Shown here: positions 25,966 through 34,900 of the stretch, piece by piece
How positions within the stretch are numbered: the first letter of the stretch is position 1
How the letters are laid out: each line of letters begins with the position of its first letter
Source: Clostridiales bacterium
GTDB lineage: Bacteria; Bacillota; Clostridia; Oscillospirales; CAG-272
DNA: 64,000 bases
Direction: 5' to 3'
NCBI GenBank assembly: GCA_012800735.1
Contig: JAAZIU010000028.1
Span: forward strand, 67,245-131,244
Made by a program: the position numbers and the translations under genes
The notes under the pieces: model-generated
What the model was told of the DNA's origin: nothing
Database searches by the model: none
Seen by the model: the letters and a program-made list of their open reading frames with translations, nothing else

Positions 25966-27237
25966 ATTTGGCGCCGAATTCAAAAACTTCTTTTTACAAG
26001 AATAATCAAATTCAGTATCAACATCCACATATCCCGTTCTGACAAGGTGATTGTTTATAAAAGTCTTGTTATCTAAGTAAACATAACAAAGAAGATTTTT
26101 GTCGGTGTCATACTTTATAGTATCATATTTCAGAAACACCTTTCTTTTTTGGAATTTCTCCTGTAAAAAACTAACCGCCTCATCTAAAAACCGCGGATTC
26201 GGTTTTACCCCAAGCAAGCGAACGGTAAGACCGTTGCTGAGTTCTATCTTGTCCGGAGCAACAACCCTTTTTACGGAATACAAATCATCTCGCTTGGCTT
26301 CCGAATTGTCAATCTTTGAACCAAAATGCAGTTTTTTTACATCAACCTTTTTATCCATTCGATGAGGATCACGGAATATGTAAGGAAGCTGTTCGAATGA
26401 AGAAGTATTTCCGGCTGTATCTTCGGAGAAAATTATCTTTGCGTTGTCTTCGAATGTGATTTGATCGGCTTCAAGTTTTTCGCGAATAATCGGCAAAAAC
26501 TCTTTGTTGATTTCGTATCCAATAGAATTCCTGCCAAGATTCTTTGCGGCAAGTGAGGTTGTACCGCTGCCTGCAAAAGGATCAAAAACAGTCTCTCCGA
26601 CAAAAGAAAACATTTTAATCAATCGTTTTGGCAGTTCTTCCGGAAACATAGCTAAATGTTCCGTTTGCTTGGCGCCGTTGAAATACCAATGAGAAGAAAA
26701 ATACTGCCCCCATTCTTCTTTTGTCATAGCAGATTGTTCTTTTTGCCCGGGGGTTGGCTTTGGAGCATTACCTAATTTTTTAAAAAGTAAAATAAATTCA
26801 TAATCTATTTTAAGAATACCGTTTCGAGGATATGGAAAACTTCCCATAACTGCTCCGCCGCCGGAGGTATTCATAGTTGTTGTTTTTTGCCAGATGACAG
26901 CTCCCATATAATCCATACCGAGAGTTTCGCAGAAACGGATTATCTCGGTTCTGATAGGAATAACCTTATATCTTCCGTAGTATACCGAACGGGCGAATTG
27001 ATCTCCGATATTGATACACAATCTGCATCCGTCGGAAAGCACACGGTTACACTCTTTCCAGACTAAATTAAGATTATTTATATATTCCTCATAGCTGTCG
27101 TTAAAACCTATCTGATCCTCTGCGCCGTAATCCTTCAGCTGCCAATAAGGCGGAGAGGTTATAATCAGCTGCACCGACTTATCTTTGATTTTATTCAGTG
27201 AACGGCTGTCGCCGAATATAATTTTATGCTCAGTCAT
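25963..27237 (-). CDS. N4-cytosine DNA methyltransferase fused to a staphylococcal-nuclease-like domain
   Basis: The start at 27237 follows AAAGGA with a 7-base gap; a GTG at 27255 overlapping the HTH gene is the alternative. The 424-residue product has the catalytic motif TSPPYW (27-32) and, later, the SAM motif DPFAGSGTT (219-227). SPPY indicates amino-methylation, typically N4-cytosine, as in the MjaI methylase that protects CTAG. Residues about 322-420 (VKRVVAPDKIELSNGLTVRL, CYVYLDNKTFINNHLVRTGY) resemble an SNase OB fold. It keeps the first catalytic arginine (VRLLG) but lacks the equivalents of SNase Glu43 and Arg87, so the domain is probably a DNA-binding part, not a nuclease. It is transcribed after the HTH gene. 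Confidence 0.85.
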   Translation of the reverse strand: MTEHKIIFGDSRSLNKIKDKSVQLIITSPPYWQLKDYGAEDQIGFNDSYEEYINNLNLVWKECNRVLSDGCRLCINIGDQFARSVYYGRYKVIPIRTEIIRFCETLGMDYMGAVIWQKTTTMNTSGGGAVMGSFPYPRNGILKIDYEFILLFKKLGNAPKPTPGQKEQSAMTKEEWGQYFSSHWYFNGAKQTEHLAMFPEELPKRLIKMFSFVGETVFDPFAGSGTTSLAAKNLGRNSIGYEINKEFLPIIREKLEADQITFEDNAKIIFSEDTAGNTSSFEQLPYIFRDPHRMDKKVDVKKLHFGSKIDNSEAKRDDLYSVKRVVAPDKIELSNGLTVRLLGVKPNPRFLDEAVSFLQEKFQKRKVFLKYDTIKYDTDKNLLCYVYLDNKTFINNHLVRTGYVDVDTEFDYSCKKKFLNSAPN

Positions 27238-27251
27238 AACAAGATCCTTTC

Positions 27252-27464
27252 TCACCTGACAAGCTCGCCGTTTTTTAAAACAAAGTATTGCTCGTATGTA
27301 ACGTCCAAAGCCTCGGCAATCTTATTAAGTTCATCCTGTGTTATTGTGTTTCGCTTGAGCTTTGCATTGAAATTTTGCGGTGTCTGATTAATTCTTCGTG
27401 CGAGTTCGGATAAACTGACGCCTGTTCTGACACATAAAACGCGAATCTGTTCTGAAGTAGTCAT
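27252..27464 (-). CDS. Small XRE-family HTH regulator, possible controller (C) protein
   Basis: The 70-residue protein is little more than a lambda-repressor-like helix-turn-helix (SLSELARRINQTPQNFNAKL, then DELNKIAEALDVTYEQYF). Size and position, directly ahead of the methylase with a four-base overlap, fit the controller proteins that time methylase and endonuclease expression in type II systems. The promoter upstream is a perfect TTGACA-N17-TATAAT and carries two TTGATTGAT direct repeats 21 bases apart flanking the -10, which could be its operator. Regulation is inferred; a generic XRE repressor is the alternative. Confidence 0.8.
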   Translation of the reverse strand: MTTSEQIRVLCVRTGVSLSELARRINQTPQNFNAKLKRNTITQDELNKIAEALDVTYEQYFVLKNGELVR

Positions 27465-27485
27465 AACAAACCATCCTTATGCCTT

Positions 27486-27515
27486 TTGATTGATATTATA
27501 TAACAATTGATTGAT
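27486..27515. promoter_or_regulatory. Direct-repeat operator candidate
   Basis: TTGATTGAT occurs at 27486-27494 and again at 27507-27515, exactly two helical turns apart, bracketing the -10 box of the HTH-methylase promoter. This placement is suited to autorepression. Confidence 0.5.
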
Positions 27516-27523
27516 GATGTCAA
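27495..27523 (-). promoter_or_regulatory. Promoter for the HTH-methylase operon
   Basis: On the minus strand a perfect TTGACA and TATAAT are separated by 17 bases, about 30 bases before the HTH start. Confidence 0.9.
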
Positions 27524-27585
27524 TTCCTGATATGTAAACAATAACAAAACATCAACCGGAAATTTTCCTCTTTTGAATAAATCGC

Positions 27586-27621
27586 GCCAAAAAAGCCCTT
27601 CGTTTTTTGAACGAGGGGCTT
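27586..27621 (-). terminator. Terminator after the first EamA transporter gene
   Basis: On the minus strand AAGCCCCTCGTT pairs with AACGAAGGGCTT and is followed by TTTTTT. Confidence 0.85.
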
Positions 27622-27628
27622 GAATTTT

Positions 27629-28558
27629 TTATATATTCGGTTCGGCGGCTTTTTCCTCCGCCTCTTTCGGCTTTGTGTTCATCACCACAACCGCCGCGAC
27701 TACCAGCAATATTCCTATAACCGAGACTATGTGCATCGGCTCGCCGTTGAACAGTACGCCGCAGACGGCGGCGACTACCGGTTCGATTGTGGCGAGGACG
27801 GATGCGTGAGTCGGTTCAACGCCGGAGAGACCGAGGGTGTAAAGACCATACGCCAGAGCGCCGGAAACGAGCGCCATTGAGATAAGCAGCGCCGCTCTTT
27901 TTAGCGACATTTCCGGCCAGCTGCCATATAATATTGCGACAGGTATCGTCAGAGCCGAAGCGGAGATAAATGTCCAGAGGGTGACTGTCATGCCGCTGTA
28001 TTTTTTGAGGGCGATTTTGCCGAAGATGCTGTAAAGACCGTATGCAAAGCCGGAGAGCAGCCCGAGGGCGACGCCGATCAGATTTAATCCGCCGGATAGC
28101 AGGTTTTTTAGCCCGCCGCCTGCTATTGCCGGGGCGAGGGAGACGCAGACGCATCCGGCAACCGCGAGCGGAACGGCGGTCAGCTTTCGCGCGGTCAGCG
28201 GCTCTTTCCAGATGATTCTTGACATCAGCATTATAAAGAGGGGGGCGCTGTAAAGCAGCACCGCCGACGGTCCCAGACCGATCCGCTCGATTGAGGCAAA
28301 ATATGCGTAGCTGCAAAGGGTGAAGCTGATAATCCCCATACCGGCGAAAAGCCAGATATCACGCGGATTGATGCGAAATTTCTTCCTGTCGGCGAGGGCG
28401 GTCAGAATCGACATCGCCGCAGCGGTAACACTTGCGCGGACGGCGATTATCTGGCTTAAAGAATACCCCTCCGCGCGCAGGGCGTTGACAAAAAGTCCGG
28501 TTACTCCCCACGCCGCGGCGGCGATGATTATCATCAGATATGACGCGGATTTTTTCAT
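27629..28558 (-). CDS. EamA-type (DMT superfamily) transporter, copy 1
   Basis: The 309-residue protein has ten predicted membrane segments in two EamA repeats of five. The repeats share the family pattern (AAAAWGVTGLFVNALR near the start; GLLSGFAYGLYSIFGKIALK at mid-protein; TLGLSGVEPTHASVLATIEP near the end). DMT carriers export amino acids, nucleosides or other metabolites or import sugars. It is a tandem paralogue of the next gene upstream and lies 54 bases after it, so both are probably on one transcript that ends in a strong terminator. The substrate is unknown. Confidence 0.92.
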   Translation of the reverse strand: MKKSASYLMIIIAAAAWGVTGLFVNALRAEGYSLSQIIAVRASVTAAAMSILTALADRKKFRINPRDIWLFAGMGIISFTLCSYAYFASIERIGLGPSAVLLYSAPLFIMLMSRIIWKEPLTARKLTAVPLAVAGCVCVSLAPAIAGGGLKNLLSGGLNLIGVALGLLSGFAYGLYSIFGKIALKKYSGMTVTLWTFISASALTIPVAILYGSWPEMSLKRAALLISMALVSGALAYGLYTLGLSGVEPTHASVLATIEPVVAAVCGVLFNGEPMHIVSVIGILLVVAAVVVMNTKPKEAEEKAAEPNI

Positions 28559-28612
28559 ATTTTATATGTTTTATATGTTTCGGCGGCGTCTACGCGCTCT
28601 CTGCGGCGGCGT

Positions 28613-29563
28613 TTACGCCTTCTCTGCGGCGGCGTCTGTCGGTTCGGGCGCCTGCGAGGGCGGTTTTTCTTTCGGCTTTGTGTTCATCACCGCGATTGCC
28701 GCGACGACAAGCAGGATTCCGATTATCGAGGCTGCCGCAAGAGGTTCTTCGTTGAAAAGGATGCCGCAGACGGCGGCGACAACCGGCTCAATCGTGGCGA
28801 GTACCGAGGCGTGCGTCGGGCTGACGCCGTCGAGACCGAGGGTGTAAAGGCCGTAGGCAAAAGCGCCGGAAACAAGCGCCATCGAGATAAGCAGCGCGGC
28901 TCTTTTGAAATTCGGCGCCGGCCAGCCCCCTCGGATAACGGCGGCGGGAACCGTAGCGGCCGAAGCGAAGATAAAGCTCCAGAGAGTGACGGTAATTCCG
29001 CTGTATTTTTCGAGGGCGGCCTTGCCGAAAATGGTGTAAAGCCCGAAAGTAAATCCGGAGAACAGCCCTATGGCGATTCCTGCAAGGTCGAGACCGCCGG
29101 AGAAAAGCGCGCCTATCCCGCCTTCGGCAATCGCAGGGGCGACAGAGACGCAGACGCATCCGGCGACAGCCAGCGGAACTGCGGTAAGCTTGCGGGCGGT
29201 CAGCTTCTCTTTCCAGATTATCCTTGAAAGCAGCATGATAAAAAAGGGCGAAGTGTAAAGCAGCACCGCCGCCGGTCCGAGGCCGATGCGGCCGATAGCG
29301 GTGTAATATGAATAGCTTTCGAATGTGTAGCTTGCGATGCCGGTTCCGGCGAACATCCAGAAATCGCGCGGATTTATGCGGAAATTCGATTTGTCGGTGA
29401 CGGCGGTTATGACGGCCATCGCGGCGGCGGTAACGAGGGCGGTTGAGGCGATTATCTGCGTAAGGGTAAAGCCTTCCGCCCGCAGGGCGTTGATGAACAG
29501 TCCGATTACCCCCCACGCTGCCGCGGCGGCGATAATCATAACGTATGAAACGGTTTTTTTCAT
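28613..29563 (-). CDS. EamA-type (DMT superfamily) transporter, copy 2
   Basis: The 316-residue protein is a close paralogue of the 27629 protein along its whole length, for example ALRAEGFTLTQIIASTALVT against ALRAEGYSLSQIIAVRASVT and near-identical LVSGAFAYGLYTLGLDGVSP. It has ten membrane segments and a slightly longer C-terminal tail (KPPSQAPEPTDAAAEKA). The pair shows an old tandem duplication with conserved order and orientation. It lies 66 bases after the transglutaminase gene. The substrate is unknown; partial specialisation of the two copies is possible. Confidence 0.92.
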   Translation of the reverse strand: MKKTVSYVMIIAAAAAWGVIGLFINALRAEGFTLTQIIASTALVTAAAMAVITAVTDKSNFRINPRDFWMFAGTGIASYTFESYSYYTAIGRIGLGPAAVLLYTSPFFIMLLSRIIWKEKLTARKLTAVPLAVAGCVCVSVAPAIAEGGIGALFSGGLDLAGIAIGLFSGFTFGLYTIFGKAALEKYSGITVTLWSFIFASAATVPAAVIRGGWPAPNFKRAALLISMALVSGAFAYGLYTLGLDGVSPTHASVLATIEPVVAAVCGILFNEEPLAAASIIGILLVVAAIAVMNTKPKEKPPSQAPEPTDAAAEKA

Positions 29564-29629
29564 GATAAAATTTTTGAATTGGTTTTCCGGCTTATCCGCC
29601 GGTCGTTTCGGACTTTGCGGCAGTCCGGG

Positions 29630-30955
29630 TCAGAGTATCTCTGTTGATATGAGCGTTCTGCGCGTGGTGATATCTTTATAAGTCAACTTGCGGGTGTCGG
29701 TTTCGGCTTCTCCCGACTGGCTGTCGTAAGGGTCGAGGCGGTCAAAGCGGCAGGCGGGGGAGAAATCCGTCTGAAAACGCCGGTTGCAGGCGATCCGCCT
29801 CGGGTCGACGTGTCCGAAGTAGAATTCGCGCGTCAGCTTGCCGCCGTCGGCGTTGGTCGGGTCGCAGAAAAGCCAGCCCCAAGGGGCGCAGTAAAATCGC
29901 GCCCAGTCGTGCGAGCCTATCCTCTCGTGTTTGCATGAGTGTCCCGATTCCCATTTTGCGGGAATGCCGCTGATGCGGCAGAAGGTGATGAAGAGCAGCG
30001 CCTGAACTCCGCAGTCGCCCCGGCCGTTCAGCGCGGCGAACTCGGCGATGCTTTCGATAAGCGAGTAGCTGCGCATATATGAATAGACGCAGTTTTCGAG
30101 TATCCAATCGTAGAACTTTTTCGCCGTGACAAGCGGGTTTGTTTCATTTCCGCGAATCTCGTCGGCGAGGGCGCGGAGATACGGAGTAAAGCGGATATGC
30201 GGCGGCTGTTCTCCGAGGTCGTCTTCGGTGACGGATTCGTCAAATCCTATGACGGCTTTCGCCGGGTCAAGGTCATGCAAAATCTGGCGGCGGGTGAGGC
30301 TGTATTTTACCGAAAATTCAAATCCCGGCCGATACGGCATATCGAAATAAGCCGTTCTCTGCGCGCCGTCCGGCGGTGAGATGACGCCGTCGGTGGAAAT
30401 CTCAATCTCCGACTGCGCATCCGTCGGTATCGGCAGCGGCAGCCAGGCGCGAATCGGCGTTCCCGGCTCGACGGCGCCGTCGTCTATCGAAAGTTTATGC
30501 TCAACCGTCAGCCGGACCGCGTAAGAGCCGTTTTCCTTCATCTCGCGGATGGTTCTGTCGGTCTCGTTTTCTCCGCCGCTGTCGGCGTCGGGCTTGCGGG
30601 CTTCCGGAGTGTTTATCCGCGCCGAGGCGGGGAAGTCCTCGTGAAACTTCGGCTCGCAGTTTACCATCCTCCATTCCGCCCGCCCGTCGTCCATCATTTT
30701 GCGGAGGGTTTCGGCTTTGAAATCCGGCCGGACGGCTCGAAGCTCGGCGAGAGCTTCGTCGAATGAAAGGGTATATTCCCCCGGCAGCGTCTGCGCCAGA
30801 AATTTCTCGCAGAGCAGCGCGCGGCGGAGCGTGTCCGGAATCTGCCGGCCGAGATATTCGTCTATCAGCCGCAATTCGTCCTCGAATCGCCCGGAGTATT
30901 TCAGCGTAAGGATGTTTTCCGGCAGCGCGTAGGCAAGCGCTTCGTATGGCAGCAT
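29630..30955 (-). CDS. Transglutaminase-like domain protein
   Basis: The 441-residue product has the transglutaminase/peptidase core in its C-terminal third: GRGDCGVQALLFITFCRISG with the catalytic Cys, SHDWARFYCAPWGW with the His, and CDPTNADGG with the Asp. The N-terminal half (MLPYEALAYALPENILTLKY) is alpha-helical, and a middle beta-rich region (RAWLPLPIPTDAQSEIEIST) is typical of bacterial members that precede the core. There is no signal peptide, so it is cytoplasmic. Such proteins act as cysteine peptidases or amidases on unknown targets. A weak hairpin at 30986-31011 separates it from asd. Confidence 0.88.
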   Translation of the reverse strand: MLPYEALAYALPENILTLKYSGRFEDELRLIDEYLGRQIPDTLRRALLCEKFLAQTLPGEYTLSFDEALAELRAVRPDFKAETLRKMMDDGRAEWRMVNCEPKFHEDFPASARINTPEARKPDADSGGENETDRTIREMKENGSYAVRLTVEHKLSIDDGAVEPGTPIRAWLPLPIPTDAQSEIEISTDGVISPPDGAQRTAYFDMPYRPGFEFSVKYSLTRRQILHDLDPAKAVIGFDESVTEDDLGEQPPHIRFTPYLRALADEIRGNETNPLVTAKKFYDWILENCVYSYMRSYSLIESIAEFAALNGRGDCGVQALLFITFCRISGIPAKWESGHSCKHERIGSHDWARFYCAPWGWLFCDPTNADGGKLTREFYFGHVDPRRIACNRRFQTDFSPACRFDRLDPYDSQSGEAETDTRKLTYKDITTRRTLISTEIL

Positions 30956-30985
30956 ACTGTCCTCCGATCTGGTTTGCGGTTTTAT

Positions 30986-31011
30986 GCGGCGTTCAATTCA
31001 ATGAACGCCGC
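30986..31011 (-). terminator. Hairpin after asd
   Basis: GCGGCGTTCA pairs with TGAACGCCGC around ATTCAA. On the minus strand it is followed by ATAAAACC, a poor T run, so termination would be partial. Confidence 0.5.
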
Positions 31012-31037
31012 AGCGGTTTTCCGAATTAAAATAAAAG

Positions 31038-32135
31038 TCAGCTCTTTGAGCGCAGCCAGCCTTTTGCCGCGAGCAGCTCGGCGGTCTCCACCGCGCCTCC
31101 TGCGGCGCCGCGCAGCGTGTTGTGCGAGATGCCGATGAATTTGTAGTCAAAAATCGTGTCGGGGCGGAGGCGGCCGGCGGTTATTCCCATTCCGCGGTAG
31201 ATGTCCCGGTCAAGTTTCGTCTGCGGGCGGTCGGGCTCGTCGAAATAGGTGATGAATTGTTCGGGCGCGTTCGGCAATCCGAGGCGCTGCGGCTCGCCTT
31301 CGAAGTTTTTCCACTCGGAGATTATCTGTTCCGCTGCCGGCTTTTCTTCGAAGCTTACGAACACCGCCGCCATATGGCCGTCCGTCACCGGAACGCGGAT
31401 GCATTGAGCCGAGATTATCGGTTCTTTTGCCGTGACTATGCCGCTGTCGGTAAGTTTTCCCCAGATTTTGAGCGGTTCCATCTCCGATTTTTCTTCTTCG
31501 CCGCCGATGTACGGGATGACGTTGTCGATCATCTCCGGCCATTCCGCGAAGGTCTTTCCCGCGCCGGAAATCGCCTGATAGGTGGTGACGGCGACTTTCG
31601 TCGGGCGGTATTTGAGCAGGGGGGTCAGCATCGGGACATAGCTCTGTATCGATCAGTTGGGTTTTGCGGCGACAAAGCCGTAATTTGTGCCGAGGCGCTT
31701 GCGCTGAAGCGGGATTGCGTCCATATGTTCCGGGTTTAGTTCGGGAATCATCATCGGGACGTCTGCTATCCAGCGGCAGGCCTTGTTGTTCGAGACAACC
31801 GGGCATTCCGCCTTCGCGTAGGCGGTCTCGAGGGCTACGGTTTCGTCGGCTTTCATGTCGACGGCGCAGAAAACGAAGTCGATATCCTTTGCAAAATCGG
31901 AAACATCCGCCGCGTTCTCGACGATTATATCTTTGAACTGCGCGGGCATCTGCTCTTCGAGCTTCCATCGGCCTGCGAGCGCTTCTTCGTAGCTCTTTCC
32001 GGCCGAGCGGGCGGACGCGGCTAATTTTATCACATCAAAATACGGATGATCGGCGAGCAGGGAAAGAAACCGCTGTCCGACCATTCCGGTCGCGCCTATA
32101 ACTCCGACTTTAAGCTTCTTCGGGATTACGTACAT
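31038..32135 (-). CDS. asd: Aspartate-semialdehyde dehydrogenase with in-frame TGA at the catalytic cysteine
   Basis: Read through one TGA at 31653-31655, the frame gives a 365-residue protein of normal family length. The N-terminal part has the NADP motif VGVIGATGMVGQRF; the part after the stop has TTYQAISGAGKTF, NVIPYIGGEEEK and the C-terminal HNTLRGAAGG. The TGA is codon 161 in AAKPN-stop-SIQSY, where this enzyme type has the nucleophilic cysteine (NCS). Everything else is intact. The enzyme makes aspartate semialdehyde for lysine, diaminopimelate, threonine and methionine. The TGA may encode selenocysteine, be a recent Cys-to-stop mutation or be a sequence error. GGAGG and a perfect promoter lie upstream. 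If the TGA stops translation, the product ends before the active site. Confidence 0.85.
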
Positions 32136-32188
32136 AAAATTTATCCTCCGAGGGTTATTTCACTGTTATAATCTCATTCCGATTGTAT

Positions 32189-32217
32189 ATTATATCATTT
32201 AATTGAAGCTTTGTCAA
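32189..32217 (-). promoter_or_regulatory. Promoter for asd
   Basis: On the minus strand TTGACA, 17 bases and TATAAT form a perfect consensus, about 50 bases before the start codon. No lysine riboswitch fits in the short leader. Confidence 0.9.
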
Positions 32218-32228
32218 TTGATAAGATG

Positions 32229-32257
32229 TTGCAAAATAAAGGGCGTTGTGATATAAT
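32229..32257 (+). promoter_or_regulatory. Promoter for polA
   Basis: TTGCAA, 17 bases and TATAAT lie about 48 bases before the polA start, back to back with the asd promoter. Confidence 0.85.
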
Positions 32258-32305
32258 AATAGGTGATTTAAACGAGCAATATCTGATAATTGAAAGAGGC
32301 AGACG

Positions 32306-34900
32306 ATGAATATTGATATCCCGCCGAAAAAGACCGGCGTTATGCTTTTGGTGGACGGAAACAGCCTTATAAACCGCGAGTTTTACGGCGTCCGCCCGCT
32401 TTCGACGAAAAGCGGGATTCCGACCAACGCGGTGTACGGCTATCTGAATGTGCTGGCGAAATATCTGGCTGAGCTATCGCCCGACCACGCTGCCGTCTGC
32501 TTCGACCTTCCCGCCCCGACTTTCCGCCATAAGCTGTATGACGGCTATAAAGCGGGGCGGCGCCCGATGTCGGATGAGCTGGCGGAGCAGTTTCCTTATG
32601 TTAAAAGGCTTACCCGTCTTTTAGGTATTCCTCTCGTCGAGCTTGAAGGCTGGGAGGCGGACGACGGTATCGGTACCCTTTCCCGCATCGGCTCCGACGG
32701 CGGACTTCGCGTCTATATTTTAACCGGCGACCGCGATTCCTGGCAGCTTATCGACGATAATACCACCGTTATTTATATCTCGAACAAAGGCCCCGAAGAA
32801 ATCGGCCGCGCCGAGTTTTTCGAAAGATGCGCCGTTCAGCCGGAGCAATACGTCGATTTAAAAGCAGTCATGGGGGACTCCTCCGACAAAATCCCCGGCG
32901 TCAGGGGTGTCGGCGCCGTCACCGCGCCTTATCTGATATCCGAATACAAGTCGCTTGACGGGCTTTACGAGGCGATATCCGACCCGGATTTTTCCGACCC
33001 GAAGATTACAAAATCGACGCTTTCAAAACTCCGCGCCGGGCGGGATGACGCTTATCTTTCGTATGACCTTGCGAAGATCGACCGCGAAGCGCCCTTGGGT
33101 CTAAAACTCGGCGACGTGGCGCGCGCTCCCGCCGACCGCAAAGGCTTGCTGGAATTCTGCACCGAGCTTGAGCTGAATCAGTTTATCAGCCGCTTCGGCC
33201 TGCTTGACGCGGTTCCCGAAATAAATGAGCCGTCCGAAGATAAGGAATATATCGCGGTTGCGGAAGAGAAAGCCGCCGCGCGATTCGCCGAGCTTGACCG
33301 CAAAAAACTCTGCGGGCTCTGGTTTTCCGACGACGGTCTGACCCTCTGCGCCGCAAATGATTCGGAGCGGCTGAAAGTCGAATTTTCCGAACCGACCGGT
33401 ATTTCGGCGATGAAGAGTTTCCTCGAATCTTCCGAACGCAGATTTGCCGTCCACGACATAAAGAAGCTGCTGCATCGGTTTGCGCCTTACGGCATAAGGA
33501 TAAACGCAAAATTCGACGTGATGCTTGCCGCCTACCTGCTCGATTCTTCCGACAGCGGAACCGACCTTTCAAAACTCATCGGCGCTCATCTGGGCGTGCC
33601 GCACAAAGGGGAGGACGCGGCGGCGGAGATACTCGCGCTGGCGGAGAAGCAAGACCGCCGGATGCGCGAGGAGGGAAGTTCCGGGCTTTATTTTGAGATA
33701 GAATTTCCGCTCGCTTACCTGCTTTTCGATATGGAAACGGCGGGATTCAGGGTAGACACCGCCGGACTTGCCGAATATTCGGAAAAACTCGGCGCGCTGG
33801 CGGCGGTTTATGAAGAAAATATCCAACTGATGGCGGGGCGGGAGTTCAACCCGAATTCGCCGAAGCAGTTAGGCGAGACGCTGTTTGAGCATATGAAACT
33901 GCCGCCTCCGCGCGGCGCGAAGACGAAGACCGGCTGGTCGACCGCCGTCGATGTGCTTGAAAAATTAGCCGATTATCACCCGATAATTGATACGGTGTTT
34001 GATTACCGCCGTGTAACAAAGCTGAAATCCACCTACTGCGACGGGCTTTACGGCGTCGCCGACGAAAACGGGCTTGTCCACACCAATTTCAATCAGACGG
34101 TCACGGCGACCGGCAGGCTTTCCTCAACCGAGCCGAACCTTCAGAACATCCCGATAAAAACCGAACAGGGGCGGCAGCTGCGGCGGTTCTTTACCGCCCG
34201 CCGCAAGGACAGGGTTTTGGTCGACGCCGACTATTCGCAGATAGAACTTCGGCTGCTGGCGCATATCGCGAACGACCCGGTGATGATTGCGGCGTTCAAC
34301 TCCGGCGCCGATATACACGCGTCGACGGCAAGCCAGGTGTTCGGAGTACCGCTGTCCGCCGTAACGCCGGAGCTGCGCAAGCGGGCGAAAGCGGTCAATT
34401 TCGGCATCGTCTACGGCATCGGCGGGCATTCTCTCGGCGACGATCTCGGCGTCTCCTTCCGCGAGGCGAACAATTATATCAAGCGCTACCTCGCGACTTT
34501 CGCGGGCGTTGACGGGTATTTGAAAGCCGTTGTCGAGCAGGCGAAAGAGATCGGGTATGTCGAGACGCTGTTCGGTCGACGCCGGTATATTCCGGAGCTG
34601 AAAAGCCCGAAATTCCCGCTCCGCAAATTCGGCGAACGCGTCGCGATGAACAGCCCGATTCAGGGGACCGCCGCCGACATAATCAAGCTTGCGATGGTAA
34701 AAACGGCGGAGGCGCTGAAAAAGAGCGGACTTGACGCCGAGCTTATCCTGCAGGTGCATGACGAACTGATAGTCGAGTGCGCCGAGCGCGACGCGGAGGA
34801 TGTGAAGCTGTTGCTTAAAGACTGCATGGAAAACGCCGTCGAGCTGAAAGTCCCGCTGACGACCGAGATATCGGTTGGGTATAGCTGGCTGGATGAGTGA
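32306..34900 (+). CDS. polA: DNA polymerase I
   Basis: The 864-residue protein has an N-terminal 5' nuclease domain (about 1-290; LLVDGNSLINREFYG, LEGWEADDGIGTL, LTGDRDSWQL, VMGDSSDKIPGV), a middle exonuclease-fold region (about 310-460) and the family A polymerase domain (DADYSQIELRLLAHI near 639, RAKAVNFGIVYGI, VHDELIVE near 815). The middle domain lacks the DxE proofreading motif, as in Bacillus and Thermus enzymes, so proofreading is probably absent. It fills gaps and removes primers during replication and repair. It is divergent from asd, convergent with rplJ-rplL, and its transcript runs into the repeat array at 34930. Confidence 0.97.
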   Translation: MNIDIPPKKTGVMLLVDGNSLINREFYGVRPLSTKSGIPTNAVYGYLNVLAKYLAELSPDHAAVCFDLPAPTFRHKLYDGYKAGRRPMSDELAEQFPYVKRLTRLLGIPLVELEGWEADDGIGTLSRIGSDGGLRVYILTGDRDSWQLIDDNTTVIYISNKGPEEIGRAEFFERCAVQPEQYVDLKAVMGDSSDKIPGVRGVGAVTAPYLISEYKSLDGLYEAISDPDFSDPKITKSTLSKLRAGRDDAYLSYDLAKIDREAPLGLKLGDVARAPADRKGLLEFCTELELNQFISRFGLLDAVPEINEPSEDKEYIAVAEEKAAARFAELDRKKLCGLWFSDDGLTLCAANDSERLKVEFSEPTGISAMKSFLESSERRFAVHDIKKLLHRFAPYGIRINAKFDVMLAAYLLDSSDSGTDLSKLIGAHLGVPHKGEDAAAEILALAEKQDRRMREEGSSGLYFEIEFPLAYLLFDMETAGFRVDTAGLAEYSEKLGALAAVYEENIQLMAGREFNPNSPKQLGETLFEHMKLPPPRGAKTKTGWSTAVDVLEKLADYHPIIDTVFDYRRVTKLKSTYCDGLYGVADENGLVHTNFNQTVTATGRLSSTEPNLQNIPIKTEQGRQLRRFFTARRKDRVLVDADYSQIELRLLAHIANDPVMIAAFNSGADIHASTASQVFGVPLSAVTPELRKRAKAVNFGIVYGIGGHSLGDDLGVSFREANNYIKRYLATFAGVDGYLKAVVEQAKEIGYVETLFGRRRYIPELKSPKFPLRKFGERVAMNSPIQGTAADIIKLAMVKTAEALKKSGLDAELILQVHDELIVECAERDAEDVKLLLKDCMENAVELKVPLTTEISVGYSWLDE

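Noticed and set aside
31038-31631. Separate 197-residue gene starting at an internal ATG
   Set aside because: It is the in-frame continuation of asd after the TGA, starts inside the dehydrogenase domain and has no ribosome site.
31038-32135. Reassigned genetic code (TGA as sense codon)
   Set aside because: Many other genes in the window end in TGA with normal C-termini, for example the WecG-type gene at 7204.
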